This document shows, in pieces, positions 31,266-42,425 of a stretch of DNA of 64,000 bases (position 1 is its first letter; every line of letters starts with the position of its first letter). Source of the DNA: Sabethes cyaneus. Its lineage: Eukaryota > Arthropoda > Insecta > Diptera > Culicidae. A program made the translations under genes and the position numbers. The notes below the pieces were generated by a model. That model was not told the origin of the DNA. It was given only the letters and a program-made list of their open reading frames with translations, and did not search any database. Location: NCBI RefSeq assembly GCF_943734655.1, contig NC_071354.1, forward strand, positions 156,509,142 through 156,573,141, in the 5' to 3' direction.

Positions 31266-32188
31266 TAGGGTATTGTCATTATCGTCGGGCCACTGTTATG
31301 ATCGGGCCATCACGATTTTACAGTTTTAGTAACTCATGATATCTATGATGCAACCATTGTAAAACTTCTTACTGTGATAGCTAACTTTTCACAATATTGT
31401 GAGGTTCAATCGTGTATTCAAAACACCCGTACTGAATTCAGTGACTAAATCTTACCAAAAAAGTTTTCCAGGCGCAATGAATTTTTCTTCAAGAAATGAT
31501 TCATGAAATGCAATTAACGAGATATATTTTGAAAATGTATGAAGTGTGTTGTGCTGCACACGAAGACTATAGAAAAATCCCCTCCAGTAAGATGTTTGGG
31601 ATGGCTAAGGTGAAATACTAGAAAAGCGCTATTTGTAAAGGTCGGGCCACTTGAATAGTCATGGTTGGGCCACCATAATTTTAAGCGCAGAAGCGCAATA
31701 ATCGCGAGAGTGTCAGTCACGTAAAATGTGATGAAATAAAGCAAAATTAATACGATAAAAACCTAGATTTTTGTTGTTTTTTTTTCATTGTAGTTGTACA
31801 CTTCGTAAAAGACGATTGTAGCAATATTGATTTTACATTTCGCAAAAATGCAATTAAAAATAGGGTTTTTGTACCTATATGAGTCGTTGTTCACGGAATT
31901 CATTTTTTTCATGTCTCTATATAGAATTTCAATACGTATGTCTTAGAATTTCTGCGGTGGCCCAACCTGCACAACATGGCCCGACTATGACAACATTCTT
32001 TGTCTTCACGTAAATGCCTATTACTTTTTTATTTTTCAGGCTTTTGAACTGATTCAAAAAACTGATTCAAAATATACCTTATTCTTATAGACCTTTGCAA
32101 CGATGTATTTAGATTTCCAAAATTCCTTTTGAAATGAAAGTTATGGGCGAATTCCAAAACGTGGCCCAACCCCGACGACACTCCCCTA
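31266..32188. mobile_element. TIR element with TAGGGKA ends and iterated GGGCCA words
   Basis: Left end TAGGGTATTGTCATTATCG followed by TCGGGCCA; right end TGGCCCAACC + CCGACGACACTCCCCTA, its imperfect inverse. GTCGGGCCA, GGTTGGGCCACC and GGCCCGACTATGACAACAT recur inside both sub-terminal regions (31,304; 31,642; 31,668; 31,960; 31,975). About 920 bp, no transposase frame. Probable TA or short duplication at the ends. Confidence 0.7.
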
Positions 32189-32284
32189 CTAAAGCGAAAC
32201 CATATCAGATCGTATTAGATACAAAGGAAACGTTCTATTACCTTGCTAATAGTTCAGTCTTTTCTGTAAGCCTGCCAGTACATT

Positions 32285-32463
32285 GTTGCCTCCCAGTCGT
32301 CGCATGTTCTAATCTCGACTGGGAGAGACTGTAAGAGTTAATAGTACTAGCCCCGCAATTGTCCTGTACTATCATACCTGACTGCGAAGTCTGTCGAATA
32401 AAAATAGGAGGTCAAGTTATGAATGTAATGTAGCGGAATGTAGCACCAAAGCTTCGCTTTGCA
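32285..32463 (+). mobile_element. tRNA-derived SINE, 5' shortened copy
   Basis: Plus orientation: TCCCAGTCGTCGCATGTTCTAATCTCG (B-box region, with the A-box part deleted), CCCCGCAATTGTCCTGTACT, TGCGAAGTCTGTCG and a GGAATGTAGCACC...CTTTGC end. Six other copies occur between 35.5 and 59.7 kb. Confidence 0.7.
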
Positions 32464-34193
32464 TATCTTCTTCGACATTCGGTACAAGTTATTAAATGAA
32501 ACGTGTCGTTCGTTACACAAATACTAACGTCTGGTGTTCCTTTAGTTGTTTAACCATACCATAAGTGTAGCAAACCGGATATTGTATCATCAAAATATTG
32601 TAAGCCGTTTTCCAGTCCGGATTTTAAATCTACGCGCTACACTCCACAGTTGTTCATCCTTTTTCGATTTTCCCGGTAGTGTTATATCGACCAGACGAAA
32701 ATGGTTATTTTTATTGCACTCGTAAAACACACGCACAATCTTTATGTGTCGGCAACGCGGCAAAAAGATTTTTCATTACCCGGCTGGCTGGTGCCCCGTA
32801 CTCTGGTAGAGTACTCTATTCCGTGTTTGATTTGCAGTGAATAGAGTAATGCTCCGATGATACCGAACGATTTCGTCTAGATTTTACTATCCATTTTACG
32901 ATGAAATACACTTAGCTTTATATATCTATGGGAAGGAACTGTTGATTCAAGGGAAGCATCTCAAATTTTTCAACGCAGCAAAAATTGTCGAACTAACCAG
33001 TACGATTAGAGGACGACTAACAAGAGCTTTTTTTAAATTTAATTACAAACATCGGAAAGATTCCGCTGATAATAAAATGACCAGTAATCAAAATTGCAAA
33101 AGCCAACTTAATTCGTTTTGTTGCGTAAAAGTGCAATAGAAGTTTCATCTCTTCGTGGGTTTGCAGTTTCAAAGCCGAGTAAAAAAAATTCCAAAAGGGA
33201 ACAACACAAGATTTGAACCAAATCAGAGCACTTTTAAATTTCGGTAGTATTTCTTTACAAAGAATCGTTGATACACATTTCAAACTGAAACCCAATCTTT
33301 ATTAAACTTGTCTAGATAAATAGGACTCGGTATGTCCATAATCCGCCAACGGTCCGTATATTTTTTCAATTCATAAAAGATGAGGGCGCATGATTGTTTG
33401 TCTCCCAGGTTGATTGCATTAGCTAACTGCATCTCCACCAAAAGTGTCGCTACTTTGTGGAAGAATAATTCAAATATAATTTAAGACTTTTGATAAAAAA
33501 AAATCAACGATATAGAATACTTTCTGAATACCTCGTTTATACCGAATAGTAAATTTACACTCAAACACTAAATTTTTTTAGTATTTAGTATAACCTCAAA
33601 TGCGTATATTTATTTTTCCAATAAAAGAAAGAGGCCCATTCTTGGTAGAATTTTCTGCCACGTTTAAGTCTGCATCCAAATTTTCACAACTCTGCCTTTC
33701 TCCTGACCTGACGGTGCGAATCGTTTCCAATATATCGTGCCAATATTCCGAACTACCAAAAATGCGTTGGCACCGACCATCTGCCGCATGTCAGCCAGCC
33801 AAATTTCGGATTGTTCCACCAAATGCTGCGCTACGCTGCGGTGCGGTGCGGTCCGGCCCCGTCGGTGTCGATCTGACTTTTACGATGCAGACAGTCAGCG
33901 CAGCGCCCGAGTGTCCACATGGGTGCAGGTAGCAGACGAACCAGTAATTCATAAATTTTACTGCAAATATGGTCCAAATTGGTTGTCATAAATAAGACGG
34001 CCCTCGGTTTGTGGTACGGCTGCTGGCTGCCCGGTTGATACCTCTGACACCCCTCGAGACCGTTTGAACTGATGCCATCCGGGTTAGCGAGGGGGAAAAA
34101 CCTTTAAGCAAGGAATTCAGCATCAAGCGTGATGTTCTACCTAATTTTTTGAGATATAATTCGAATATTTAATGCTACAAAATAATTAGAAAT
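32464..34193. other. Non-coding sequence, locally GC-rich near 33,780-33,930
   Basis: Frames at 32,942-33,295 and 33,600-33,991 lack known motifs. GCGGTGCGGTGCGGTCCGG at about 33,839 is a short GC repeat. No gene supported. Confidence 0.35.
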
Positions 34194-34425
34194 AGGGTCC
34201 GGGAGAGTACTTTAAGCATGCTTCTAAATTCAGCCTATTTGACTTTTCTTTCGCAAATAAAAATATTTTGCCGACATTTTAATATGTTATAACTATTTTC
34301 TCAAGACTGTAAGTAATCTATTATTTTTTATTAAAAGAACGCCAAAACCACCTGTTCTTCCAGTATATCTAGGCCGAAAAAATAGATGCAATCGCTTAAT
34401 GGGCTGAAAATCCTCTCCCTTACCC
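34194..34425. mobile_element. TIR element, GGGTNNGGGAGAG ends
   Basis: TAGGGTCCGGGAGAGTA at the left is inverted as CTCTCCCTTACCC at the right. The right terminus continues inward as GGATTTTCAGCCCATTAAGCG, also found at 10,400. About 230 bp and non-coding. Confidence 0.55.
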
Positions 34426-35519
34426 AATTATAACAAATTTAACAAAAAGGAGAGCACTGACGAAAATAAAATTAATGAAAAAAATATCATGTTTTGAATG
34501 TCATCATTTCATGATAGATACACGAGAGTTTTACATTAGTCAATCCAAAATTCCTTCGCATTTAAAGTTTTATACAATAAGTGAGATATTTTTTGAAATA
34601 AACTTATCCATTATTGTGTTGACTTTTCCGTTAATTTTGAAAAATCATTAATTTACTAAGAATGGTTGACCCCGTGACACAAAAATACATTTTGCGTCTA
34701 CAACAGACAAATGTGTCCATTCAAACATATTTACACCATGCGACTTCCAACAATATCTAAATTGCCTAGTGTGCCTCATGTTAGCAAATAAAATCCTGAT
34801 CTGCGTTAACTTTTACAACCGCAAATACTGACAAACAAGCAAAAACGGACAGCAGAGAAATGCAAAGCACTAATACAAAAGGACTGTGCAGTGTGCAGTG
34901 CATCCTTACCGTCGAAAACCAGCTTCCAGCAGAACCTAAACTCAGGATATGTTTTGTTATAAGTTTTCCACACGGGAATTGATAACAGCAGCAGACCGCG
35001 TCTCTACGTATGAAGGACAACTGTGTGGCTCTCCTTTGTGCATGGCAATTTGATTTTGGTGCTCCGAGGCATTTCACGGTTTTACACTGTTGGACTTCGC
35101 TTCCATCCACACGCGGATTTTGCATCGAAGTCGATTACTTTCCATACAGGGCGCTTCCAGTTGCACAATTGTTCTGCAGGAAACTTTACAACTCCATGAC
35201 ATTGGCCGGGTTCGGTCGATGTACACCAACCCACGCTAGCCCCTCATCATATACTACAGTCGAGTTAAATTAGTAAAGTGCTAAAACTTCTCATTTCTAA
35301 GTAGCAAAGCGAAATCGATCTTCTATTACTGGTAGGAAAATTGTTTAATTCAATTGTGAATATTATCAGTTCTTACATATGTTTTCTAATGCCAAACTAA
35401 GACATTTAAAAATGGTTCAGAGTATACAATTTAAAAAGTAGCTCAAAAGCAAAATAGCAAAGTCTCGGTACTATATACATTCTGATTGCGAGTCTTAAAG
35501 CAAGAATAGTGCTATAATT
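34426..35519. other. Non-coding sequence
   Basis: Frames at 34,781-35,125 (minus) and 35,010-35,273 (plus) overlap antisense and have no recognisable domain. The minus one has a hydrophobic stretch that could mimic a signal anchor. Gene status is doubtful. Confidence 0.3.
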
Positions 35520-35640
35520 CTATTAACTCTCACAGCCGCTCTCAGTCAATCGAGAATCGAACCCACAATTACTGGCTTGATAGTCCAATGGCATACCTCA
35601 CCGAACACGGCTAGGAACCCCGTAGAGCACATACGTTTAT
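35520..35640 (-). mobile_element. Diverged tRNA-derived SINE
   Basis: Minus strand: CGGTGAGGTATGCCATTGGAC (A-box side), AGCCAGTAATTGTGGGTTCGATTCTCG (B-box), then GACTGAGAGCGGCTGTGAGAGTTAATAG. Layout equals the main SINE family but with clear divergence, so an older subfamily. Confidence 0.55.
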
Positions 35641-36238
35641 GTCATTCTTCACTGCACACGACCGACGACGCCAGCAAATACCTACAAGGAGGAAATTAAC
35701 ATTAGCTTGACTAGTTCCACAACCGAAACAATGGCGTTGCACGGACGATTAGTCGCAAACTCTAATTACCAATTTGTTAAATGAACCAGCGGCAATTACG
35801 GAAGTCATACTGAAAGAAATTTTGAACAAAACAAATGGAGTAGGTATAAAGCTGTTGTGGCACGAATCACGAAACTGCATCGTAGCTCTAAATGCGTCAC
35901 AATCTACCTAGAAGAGGGTCATTGACTTTCCCACCGAGCCACATGAGAAGTCGAGTGTTGTTAAATCTACTGTAATTTCAAATAGTAGAAAATTCGATTA
36001 CACATCTGCTGATGTATTTGACTATGTAAGATGGACCTTCAATACTAAGCAGATTTTTGAGCAAAATCCGAGGCAGTTCCTCAGCAGCGAACGTTAAAAA
36101 TGCTCAGCGTATCCTATCCACTATAATTACAACCGTGCAAATCAATGCAGTTTCGAAATAAGATACAGTAGAATATAATCAGTTAGAAAAGAGACCAAAC
36201 TGTTTCATTTATGGACTTGAGGAAAATGGTCTACACGT
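35641..36238. other. Non-coding sequence
   Basis: No gene or repeat recognised. Confidence 0.35.
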
Positions 36239-36240
36239 AT

Positions 36241-36613
36241 CCCAGCTAACATTTTCATACGTATAAAAAAGGTAAAAATCAGCATTACGTACAGATATAC
36301 ATGCTAAATAAATCGTATTTCATGCGCAAAATTGACCTATCGTTCCTATTTTGGAGGCGTGATTACGTGATAACGAATAACTTTGAGCGACTATATAAGT
36401 ATTTATATACGATAATATCCGATTAAGCGCGAGTCGCTCCGTACTACTCTACGATTTTGTGCTGAAAATCGTATGTATGTCAGTCATTATCATTATATAC
36501 GGCAGAAAATCAACTTGATCCCACTTTATCCAGCTTTAGTTACGATTTCGAGTTTGTTAGGAGATATTTACGATAGTTTTCGTACATTGATACACGAGTT
36601 GGTGCTAGCTGGG
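36241..36613. mobile_element. MITE with CCCAGCTAACA / GCTAGCTGGG ends
   Basis: Left CCCAGCTAACA and right TGCTAGCTGGG are inverted and both are flanked by AT. Interior GGAGGCGTGATTACGTG near 36,353 is shared with the MITE inserted at 12,418-12,818, which also has CCCAG ends and a 2-bp duplication. Non-coding. Confidence 0.65.
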
Positions 36614-37119
36614 ATCAGTGCTGTTAATATTCATCAGCATAACGTTCAAACTTCTGGATTATCAGTCTTCCTTATATTGAAAATCTGCTTGCTTTGATCA
36701 AACGTACATAATAGCTAAATGCAGCAAGCATGAACTTCATGCACGAGAATATAGAATATCAGCGCCCTGTGATATTGTAGCAAACTGATATTCACGTTTG
36801 AGCAGTGAAAATCAATAAAAAAAATTTATGTTGTGGTTTAGCATCTATTGCATTCAGCTGTTGAAAATAAATTTTTTCTTTTCACTAACTGCATTTAAAA
36901 TTGTTTTTTAACTTAAGTGAATATCACCTTCTGGATTTGAAAATCACTTTCTCCTGTTCTACTTTCACGATATATTGAACTTGTATACTATGATGAAAAT
37001 CACAGTGCAGAGGCATAAAAAACAATGTATGCTGAGAAAAAAAATTTTCTGTTTTATTTGAAATTCGGTGATAGTTTAAGGCCCTGGCTGGGATAATTGT
37101 ACTACAACAACAAATCTGT
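36614..37119. other. AT-rich non-coding sequence
   Basis: No gene recognised; the minus frame at 36,924-37,223 partly reads the neighbouring hAT MITE. Confidence 0.35.
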
Positions 37120-37127
37120 ACCACAGT

Positions 37128-37419
37128 CAGGGATGCCACATATAATTCTGTGTTTTTTGTTGGAAAAATCTGACAATCTGTACGGCGAGGAAAAATATCT
37201 GTGCACAAATCTGTCCAATGCAAAACAATGAGAGTGAAAAAGATAGAGAGTCATTTTGCTGACTATTTCCGTCTCTTTCACTCTCATGTAAAAGCTCAAA
37301 AATCTGTTTAATCTGTGTAATTTGGCGAAAATCTGTATTCTATGCATACAGATTCTGTACAGGTGATTTCTTTTAAATATCTGTTAAACACAGAATAATC
37401 TGTGCATGTGGCAACCCTG
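37128..37419. mobile_element. hAT-type MITE, copy 1, perfect 8-bp target duplication
   Basis: CAGGGATGCCACAT...ATGTGGCAACCCTG with ACCACAGT at 37,120-37,127 and 37,420-37,427. CAGGG-type ends and 8-bp duplications are hallmarks of hAT. The interior has an inverted GAGAGTGAAA...TTTCACTCTC pair near the centre and AATCTGT/ACAGATT words throughout. Minus frames 37,102-37,586 read this repeat. Confidence 0.9.
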
Positions 37420-37427
37420 ACCACAGT

Positions 37428-38149
37428 ATATTCCGGGGCTCTTATCTTCTCTCGGCACATTATTTCGACACTTTTCAATGTTTTGCAGATGCACTGGTGG
37501 AAACAGTTGAACTTTTTTATATTAGATAGTATCATACCTAGTTTTGTTCCTCCAATTTTTAACAATCTATACACGCACACATACACTAGACATGTGACTA
37601 TCTAATATACTGGTGCGGCGGTAGTTAAATTGCAAAAACACTTGGGTACAAGGCTTCGATCGATCCTTTTTTTCTACCGCAGTCACACCACAGCGCATTC
37701 AAGTTCACACCGTCCGTTTAGTGGTGAAATAAAACGCAATGCAAAACACAACTGGCAGTTTGCTCAGTCAAAACGCCGATTGAACGCAGTAGAACGAATG
37801 CATTCTAAGCCTTTTTAACATTGTCGTTTCGGTCAAGTTGCCTTTACCATTTGGAGTAGCGAAAGACTGCAAAACAGTCAAATGACTGGCAGTCCCCACA
37901 TTAACGAAAAGCAACCGCGCTATCGTATATTCAATACTAGAAAAAAACAACCACTACCTGTGCATGGAAGAAGTCGGTCGGACTCCGTCCAATACAAACG
38001 AACATTTTGCTTGCGTCGGATCGATGTCTGGGTGACAAACTATTACTGTGAGCAGCCGATTTGGAGACAAAAAGAGAAACGATAAAATACGTCATCTTAT
38101 GCTTCCAGTCAGGTTGCAGTTTAGATTTTTCACATGAACGCGCAAAGCA
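37428..38149. other. Non-coding sequence
   Basis: No gene recognised. CAGTCAAATGACTGGC near 37,876 relates to the repeat that follows. Confidence 0.35.
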
Positions 38150-38265
38150 GGAGTATGACTGTTTGCTGCTGCTGAGAGGCAGCATGAATTATAAAACGGC
38201 AGCAGGGCAAGCAGCAGATTGACTGGATTCAAAAAACAGTCAAATGATCGTTCAAAAAGCGCAGG
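38150..38265. repeat. Repeat shared with 7,880-8,000
   Basis: GCAGCAGGGCAAGCAGCAGATTGACTGGATTCAAAAAACAGTCAAATGATCG-type sequence in the same orientation as the 7.9-kb copy. Confidence 0.45.
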
Positions 38266-38820
38266 TTGAATGCGGAAAGTGTACGCATTCACGGCAGTCA
38301 CATTCAACTTGCGAACCCTTTTTAAGTCCTGTTTGGGTACTAATGGAGAGAGTGTGGGTTGGAGTGCCTCCTACCGTTAAACGACCTAATATATTTTTGG
38401 CCTCATATCGAAACTTCCCAGTTTCATCCAGTTTATCATTCTTCGCAACAAAAGCTCCTCCACTTTATAAAAAAAAGTTTACGTTGGACCGCGTCAGAGT
38501 CAGACACAAGCAAAACAGAAAAAGGTAACAGTATGATTGCTTTGTATTCAACTGGAAAATCGCTACTTGCACCGTCTCATAAAGTGAGCCAAGAAAGGCT
38601 GAAAAACAACGCTCCGAACTTCTTTTTGACCGCACAATGGCCTTAGAATTTACCACATGCAAATCCGATTGATGAATCTCTCTTGGCCATTTTGGAAAAC
38701 AAGGCTCGAGCTGAAAATACACCATCCTCGAGATGCTGCAGAAAGCCATTGTCCGTGGATGGTTCAAAATACTGGCAAGTCGCAATCGTTATTGACAGCT
38801 GACACGTACGACATCCTGAG
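38266..38820. other. Non-coding sequence
   Basis: Short frames on both strands with no motifs; no gene supported. Confidence 0.35.
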
Positions 38821-39034
38821 GCAAAGCAAAGCCTAAGTGCTACATTCCGTTATCGAAACTTGACCTTCTGTTTTTTTTATACGACAGACTTCTCAGTCAG
38901 CCGTTAGAGTGCAGGACAATTGCAGGGCCAGTTGCTACGATCCTATTGACTCTAAAAGCCTCTCCCAGTCGAGATTCGAACATACGACGACCGGCTTATT
39001 ATGCCAGCATCATACCTCGAAGCCAACTGGAAGG
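38821..39034 (-). mobile_element. tRNA-derived SINE, near full length
   Basis: Minus orientation. At the right, CAGTTGGCTTCGAGGTATGATGCTGGC (A-box) and CGTATGTTCGAATCTCGAC (B-box); then a tRNA-unrelated body (CCTGCAATTGTCCTGCACTC, CTGTCGTATAAAA) and a 3' end GGAATGTAGCAC..GGCTTTGCTTTGC. Resembles the Feilai type of Aedes (recognition from memory, not a search). Confidence 0.78.
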
Positions 39035-39380
39035 TGGCTATCCCGGAAGATGGAAGATCGATATCCTTTCGCTTGATGAGATGGTGCAGAATCTTGTTGA
39101 AAGTATGATGCATTCATGTAGTGCTTTTTGACGATAAGAAGCAAATGGTTCTTCAAAACATTAATAAATAGTTCAAAAATCGTAAACACACAACACAGAG
39201 AAAAATTGGCGACCACTAATGCAAAAAAAAAGTGAAGAAGTCAATTTCGATACTTTTTGAAATGATGAATTGTCTTATATCGAGGTATTCTGTATTCGGT
39301 GTTGATTTTAACATCAGGTTCAATGAACAGTGTTCCATTGCTTTAAATTATTGGAGAAACATTCCCATCCCATCAGCTTG
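39035..39380. other. Non-coding sequence
   Basis: No feature recognised; may include decayed downstream pol of the gypsy fragment. Confidence 0.3.
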
Positions 39381-40060
39381 GAAACATTTTGTTGATTGTG
39401 GTGATCCTGTACTAGGAAAAGTTTTTGTCCGGAATCAAAATTTCACAATCACCGTGCCGCTCGAGCAGCTGCCGACATCATTCAACTTTTGCAATTATAT
39501 CATCAATGTATAAAAATGCACTTTCGGGAGGTTACCCGCTTAAAACGATGGTCATCATCCTTTGAAATCTGTTTGGTGATATATTTAGACCAAACGATAA
39601 TCTTTTGAATTCATAGTGGCCGGTTTGAGTAAAGGAGGCGGTATATTACTTAGAATTTTCATCAAGTTCGACTTGGTGAAAAGCTGATGTCAAGTCGAGT
39701 GTAGTGAAGTATCAACCTAATTGATCTAGGATATCGTCGATTCTAGACAATGGGAATTTATCTGCCACGGAACTCTACGACCAAACACTATTTTGTCGTG
39801 TTGATCATCGACATTTTTAGCACTAGAAGGATTGGTGAATTATATGGGGAAATTGAAGGTCGAATTATGTTATCGGCTAACAGTTTTTTCTATTTCGCAA
39901 GGCTTAATTGTTTGGTTTTGGATTTGTATGTTGGAATTTGAACTGTTCAATCACCGTTGCGAATTCTACCTCCTAGTCGGCCTAAACATTCAGATCCCCG
40001 ATGATCCTAACATCAAGTTGACAATCGTATTCACTATAGACTATAGACTGGTACGACAAA
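39381..40060 (-). pseudogene. Ty3/gypsy reverse transcriptase fragment
   Basis: Minus strand, across frameshifts: I-I-R-P-S-I-S-P-Y-N-S-P-I (about 39,820-39,880), R-I-D-D-I-L-D-Q-L-G, Y-F-T-T-L-D-L-T-S-A-F-H-Q-V-E-L-D-E (palm box A), H-Y-E-F-K-R-L-S-F-G-L-N, F-Q-R-M-M, and L-Y-I-D-D-I-I (39,497-39,510, the Y-x-D-D box). Order and spacing are diagnostic for Ty3/gypsy RT. Multiple stops; no LTRs, RNase H or integrase recognised nearby. Confidence 0.82.
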
Positions 40061-40629
40061 GGTGATCGGTTGCCTTTAACGTGGAGCACAGACGCCATTT
40101 TGACCAATTTTAAACATGGAGATTAGACGCTTGGTAGCTCGAAAGAGCACCCCTTCTCTACCAGTATACTATCGAATTCCCACAGGGATTGATTACCTGT
40201 ACGCCTTCACGATAACTCGTATGCCAGCTGGTACCGCGTAGAGTCACGGATAGGAATTGAGAACCACCGCATTGTTTCACCATTTACCAGCTTTCTACCG
40301 AATGAACGAGGTATAAAAAGCTTTTCCAGGAATTTCTCCGGAAACAGCCTTGCGTTAGGTTTCATGATGCGTAACGGTGAATTGTATTTCATTACCAAAA
40401 ACACTTAGGGCATCCTTGATCGATTTTGCTATACGCTGTATTGTCCGATACAACTTGTGTCTTGAAACTTCTCAAAACAATGCCCTTTTTGCTTTTTTAA
40501 GAAACGGTATTTCATCGCATCTCTCAATGACAACTTTGAGCTCGACCTTTGAATGGGTTTTAGGAGAAGCTGCCTTTTTACGAAATCTATTGAAAGGTCC
40601 GTGGTATTACTATTAAGAGGAGGAACGGT
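40061..40629 (-). other. Probable upstream remnant of the gypsy element
   Basis: Minus frames (40,207-40,404 and 40,429-40,653) continue upstream of the RT fragment and could be decayed gag/protease sequence. I see no diagnostic motif. Confidence 0.3.
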
Positions 40630-40643
40630 ACCTATAGGTGTAA

Positions 40644-40775
40644 AGCAAAGCAAAGCCTAGGTGCTACATTCCTTTGTCGAAACTTTACCTTCTGTTTTTA
40701 TACGACAGACTTTGCAGCCAGCTGTTAGAGTGCAGGACAATTGCAGAACCAGTTGCTACGGTCCTAATGATTCTA
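40644..40775 (-). mobile_element. 5'-truncated SINE with perfect 14-bp target duplication
   Basis: Contains only the tRNA-unrelated body and 3' end of the SINE on the minus strand. ACCTATAGGTGTAA flanks it exactly at 40,630-40,643 and 40,776-40,789. Truncation at the tRNA side with a target-site duplication is the product expected of incomplete target-primed reverse transcription. Confidence 0.88.
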
Positions 40776-40789
40776 ACCTATAGGTGTAA

Positions 40790-42391
40790 TGTATTCTATA
40801 TTCATAGTCCTACGCCGATCCTGCGTTTGTGTCCTGAAACACAGACCCTTCTATTTTTTTTGTAGGAATATTCGAATCAGATATTATTCTTAACGGAAAA
40901 GTGACTTTTTACTTCAATTGCATGAAAACTGCGCCTTCTGAACGTGGAACACTATTTCTTGACAGGTTCGTACTGATTGAGCAAACGCTAAAGTAATTTA
41001 TATCTTGAGCATTTGTTGATAGCTTTTATTCCACTTCTTTTGAACTGTGTATCCCGCTTTACGACCAAATCCTACGGCTTCTTATCTGTAAAAATATTCC
41101 TGACTAGCGCTTTCTTTTCTATAGAGTTCTCCAATAAACTTGCATTTTTCCAGCCCTGGTAGCAAGACAAAAATATGTTTAAGATATATTTCATGGCGCA
41201 CTCGATTTAATTGCTCGAAGTATTCACGAGAAAAGGGCTGACTGCGAAATCCCATTACATCAGAAATAGGAACATTTGTTCACGCATAGGCTTTTAATAT
41301 TATTATTCCGTATATTTTCTTTCATACTTTCGCATTTAGGTTTGCCATTAGTTTGCAAAGATTGCATTCACGCTTTTTGAAACAATGCCAGTTTTCCTTT
41401 CGGTGCCCTCGAAAACGCCTCATTATGGACGGTTATGCTCCACATTATTTCCAGTCTAGTGCAACTGCAGCATTAATGTCAACAAGACGCTATCGTGGTA
41501 CGATGAACCCTTTCATATCTGCTTTTCTAGCGAGAAACCACATCAGTGGACTCTAGGTGCAAAAGCACCTATACCTAGGGTCGACTTGGACTTGCCTGCT
41601 GGCCTGCCACTGCCGGTCGGCTACGGCAACGGCTACGGTACGGGGGAGCACATATAGCACAATTTTCTCAACCGGGCGAGACTCGACTGGCGAAAATATA
41701 GGCCACGCCGCATGTGTAAATGTGGTCCGGCCTACTCCGCTTCCGGAGTGTGTTCTCATTCCACAGCAGCATGGCAGTGAGGGTGAATTATTTAAAAGCC
41801 ATTTGGAAAATTAAAATTTGGTTGGATCGCACAAACGTGCCATAGCAGAGTAGTAGTCCATGAACTGTGTGCCTTCTGTGAATGCGAAGTCACTGAATAA
41901 AACCGAATAAAGAAACTAATCCTGATTTCAGTCACCTACGACATAACCTTCTCGATTATTACACAGAAGAAAGTGGGTTGAATCTTGGGGAAAGCGTATT
42001 TAAAAATATATGAGATGAATTCAGAACGAAACTTGTATTATGAATAAAATTGAAGATGGACTCGGATCAGCGCTGGTATACAGTAATGTGCGTGAATGGT
42101 CTAACAATAGTTTTATTCCCTATGCGTATGAAAGAAACACTTGTTTCGAAATAAGGATATCTTCTCATGTTATATTCAGTGCAAAAATGGATAAAGCAAC
42201 GCTACATTCAGCAAAGACTAAACAGAAGACGTGTTTGATTTAAATCTTAATCACAAAAAAACCTCCTACTCTTGCATAATTATAAAACCTAGCTGACCTG
42301 AAAGGGTTCTATAAAAGTTTACGAAAATTTACATCAATAGAAATAGAAAATTAAAAAAAAATACACGAAAATGTTCAACTGCTCTTACATT
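40790..42391. other. Non-coding sequence between SINE and lipase 2
   Basis: No gene supported. The region 41,540-41,760 is GC-richer, with a small hairpin AGGTGCAAAAGCACCT at 41,555-41,570; overlapping frames there on both strands lack motifs. AATAAA on the minus strand at 42,392-42,397 is the likely poly-A signal of lipase 2. Confidence 0.4.
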
Positions 42392-42425
42392 TTTATTTTC
42401 TTACCAAATAACTATGTACAAGTTA

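Noticed and set aside
33600..33991. Frames of 84-110 codons in two registers
   Set aside because: Overlapping readings of a locally GC-rich stretch with a GCGGTGCGGT repeat; no recognisable domain.
34781..35125. 114-codon minus frame with a hydrophobic segment
   Set aside because: Possible signal anchor, but no Cys framework, family motif or promoter; overlaps an equally plausible antisense frame.
35520..35640. Possible functional tRNA gene
   Set aside because: A- and B-box-like segments are followed by SINE body sequence and no closing acceptor stem is evident; better explained as a SINE.
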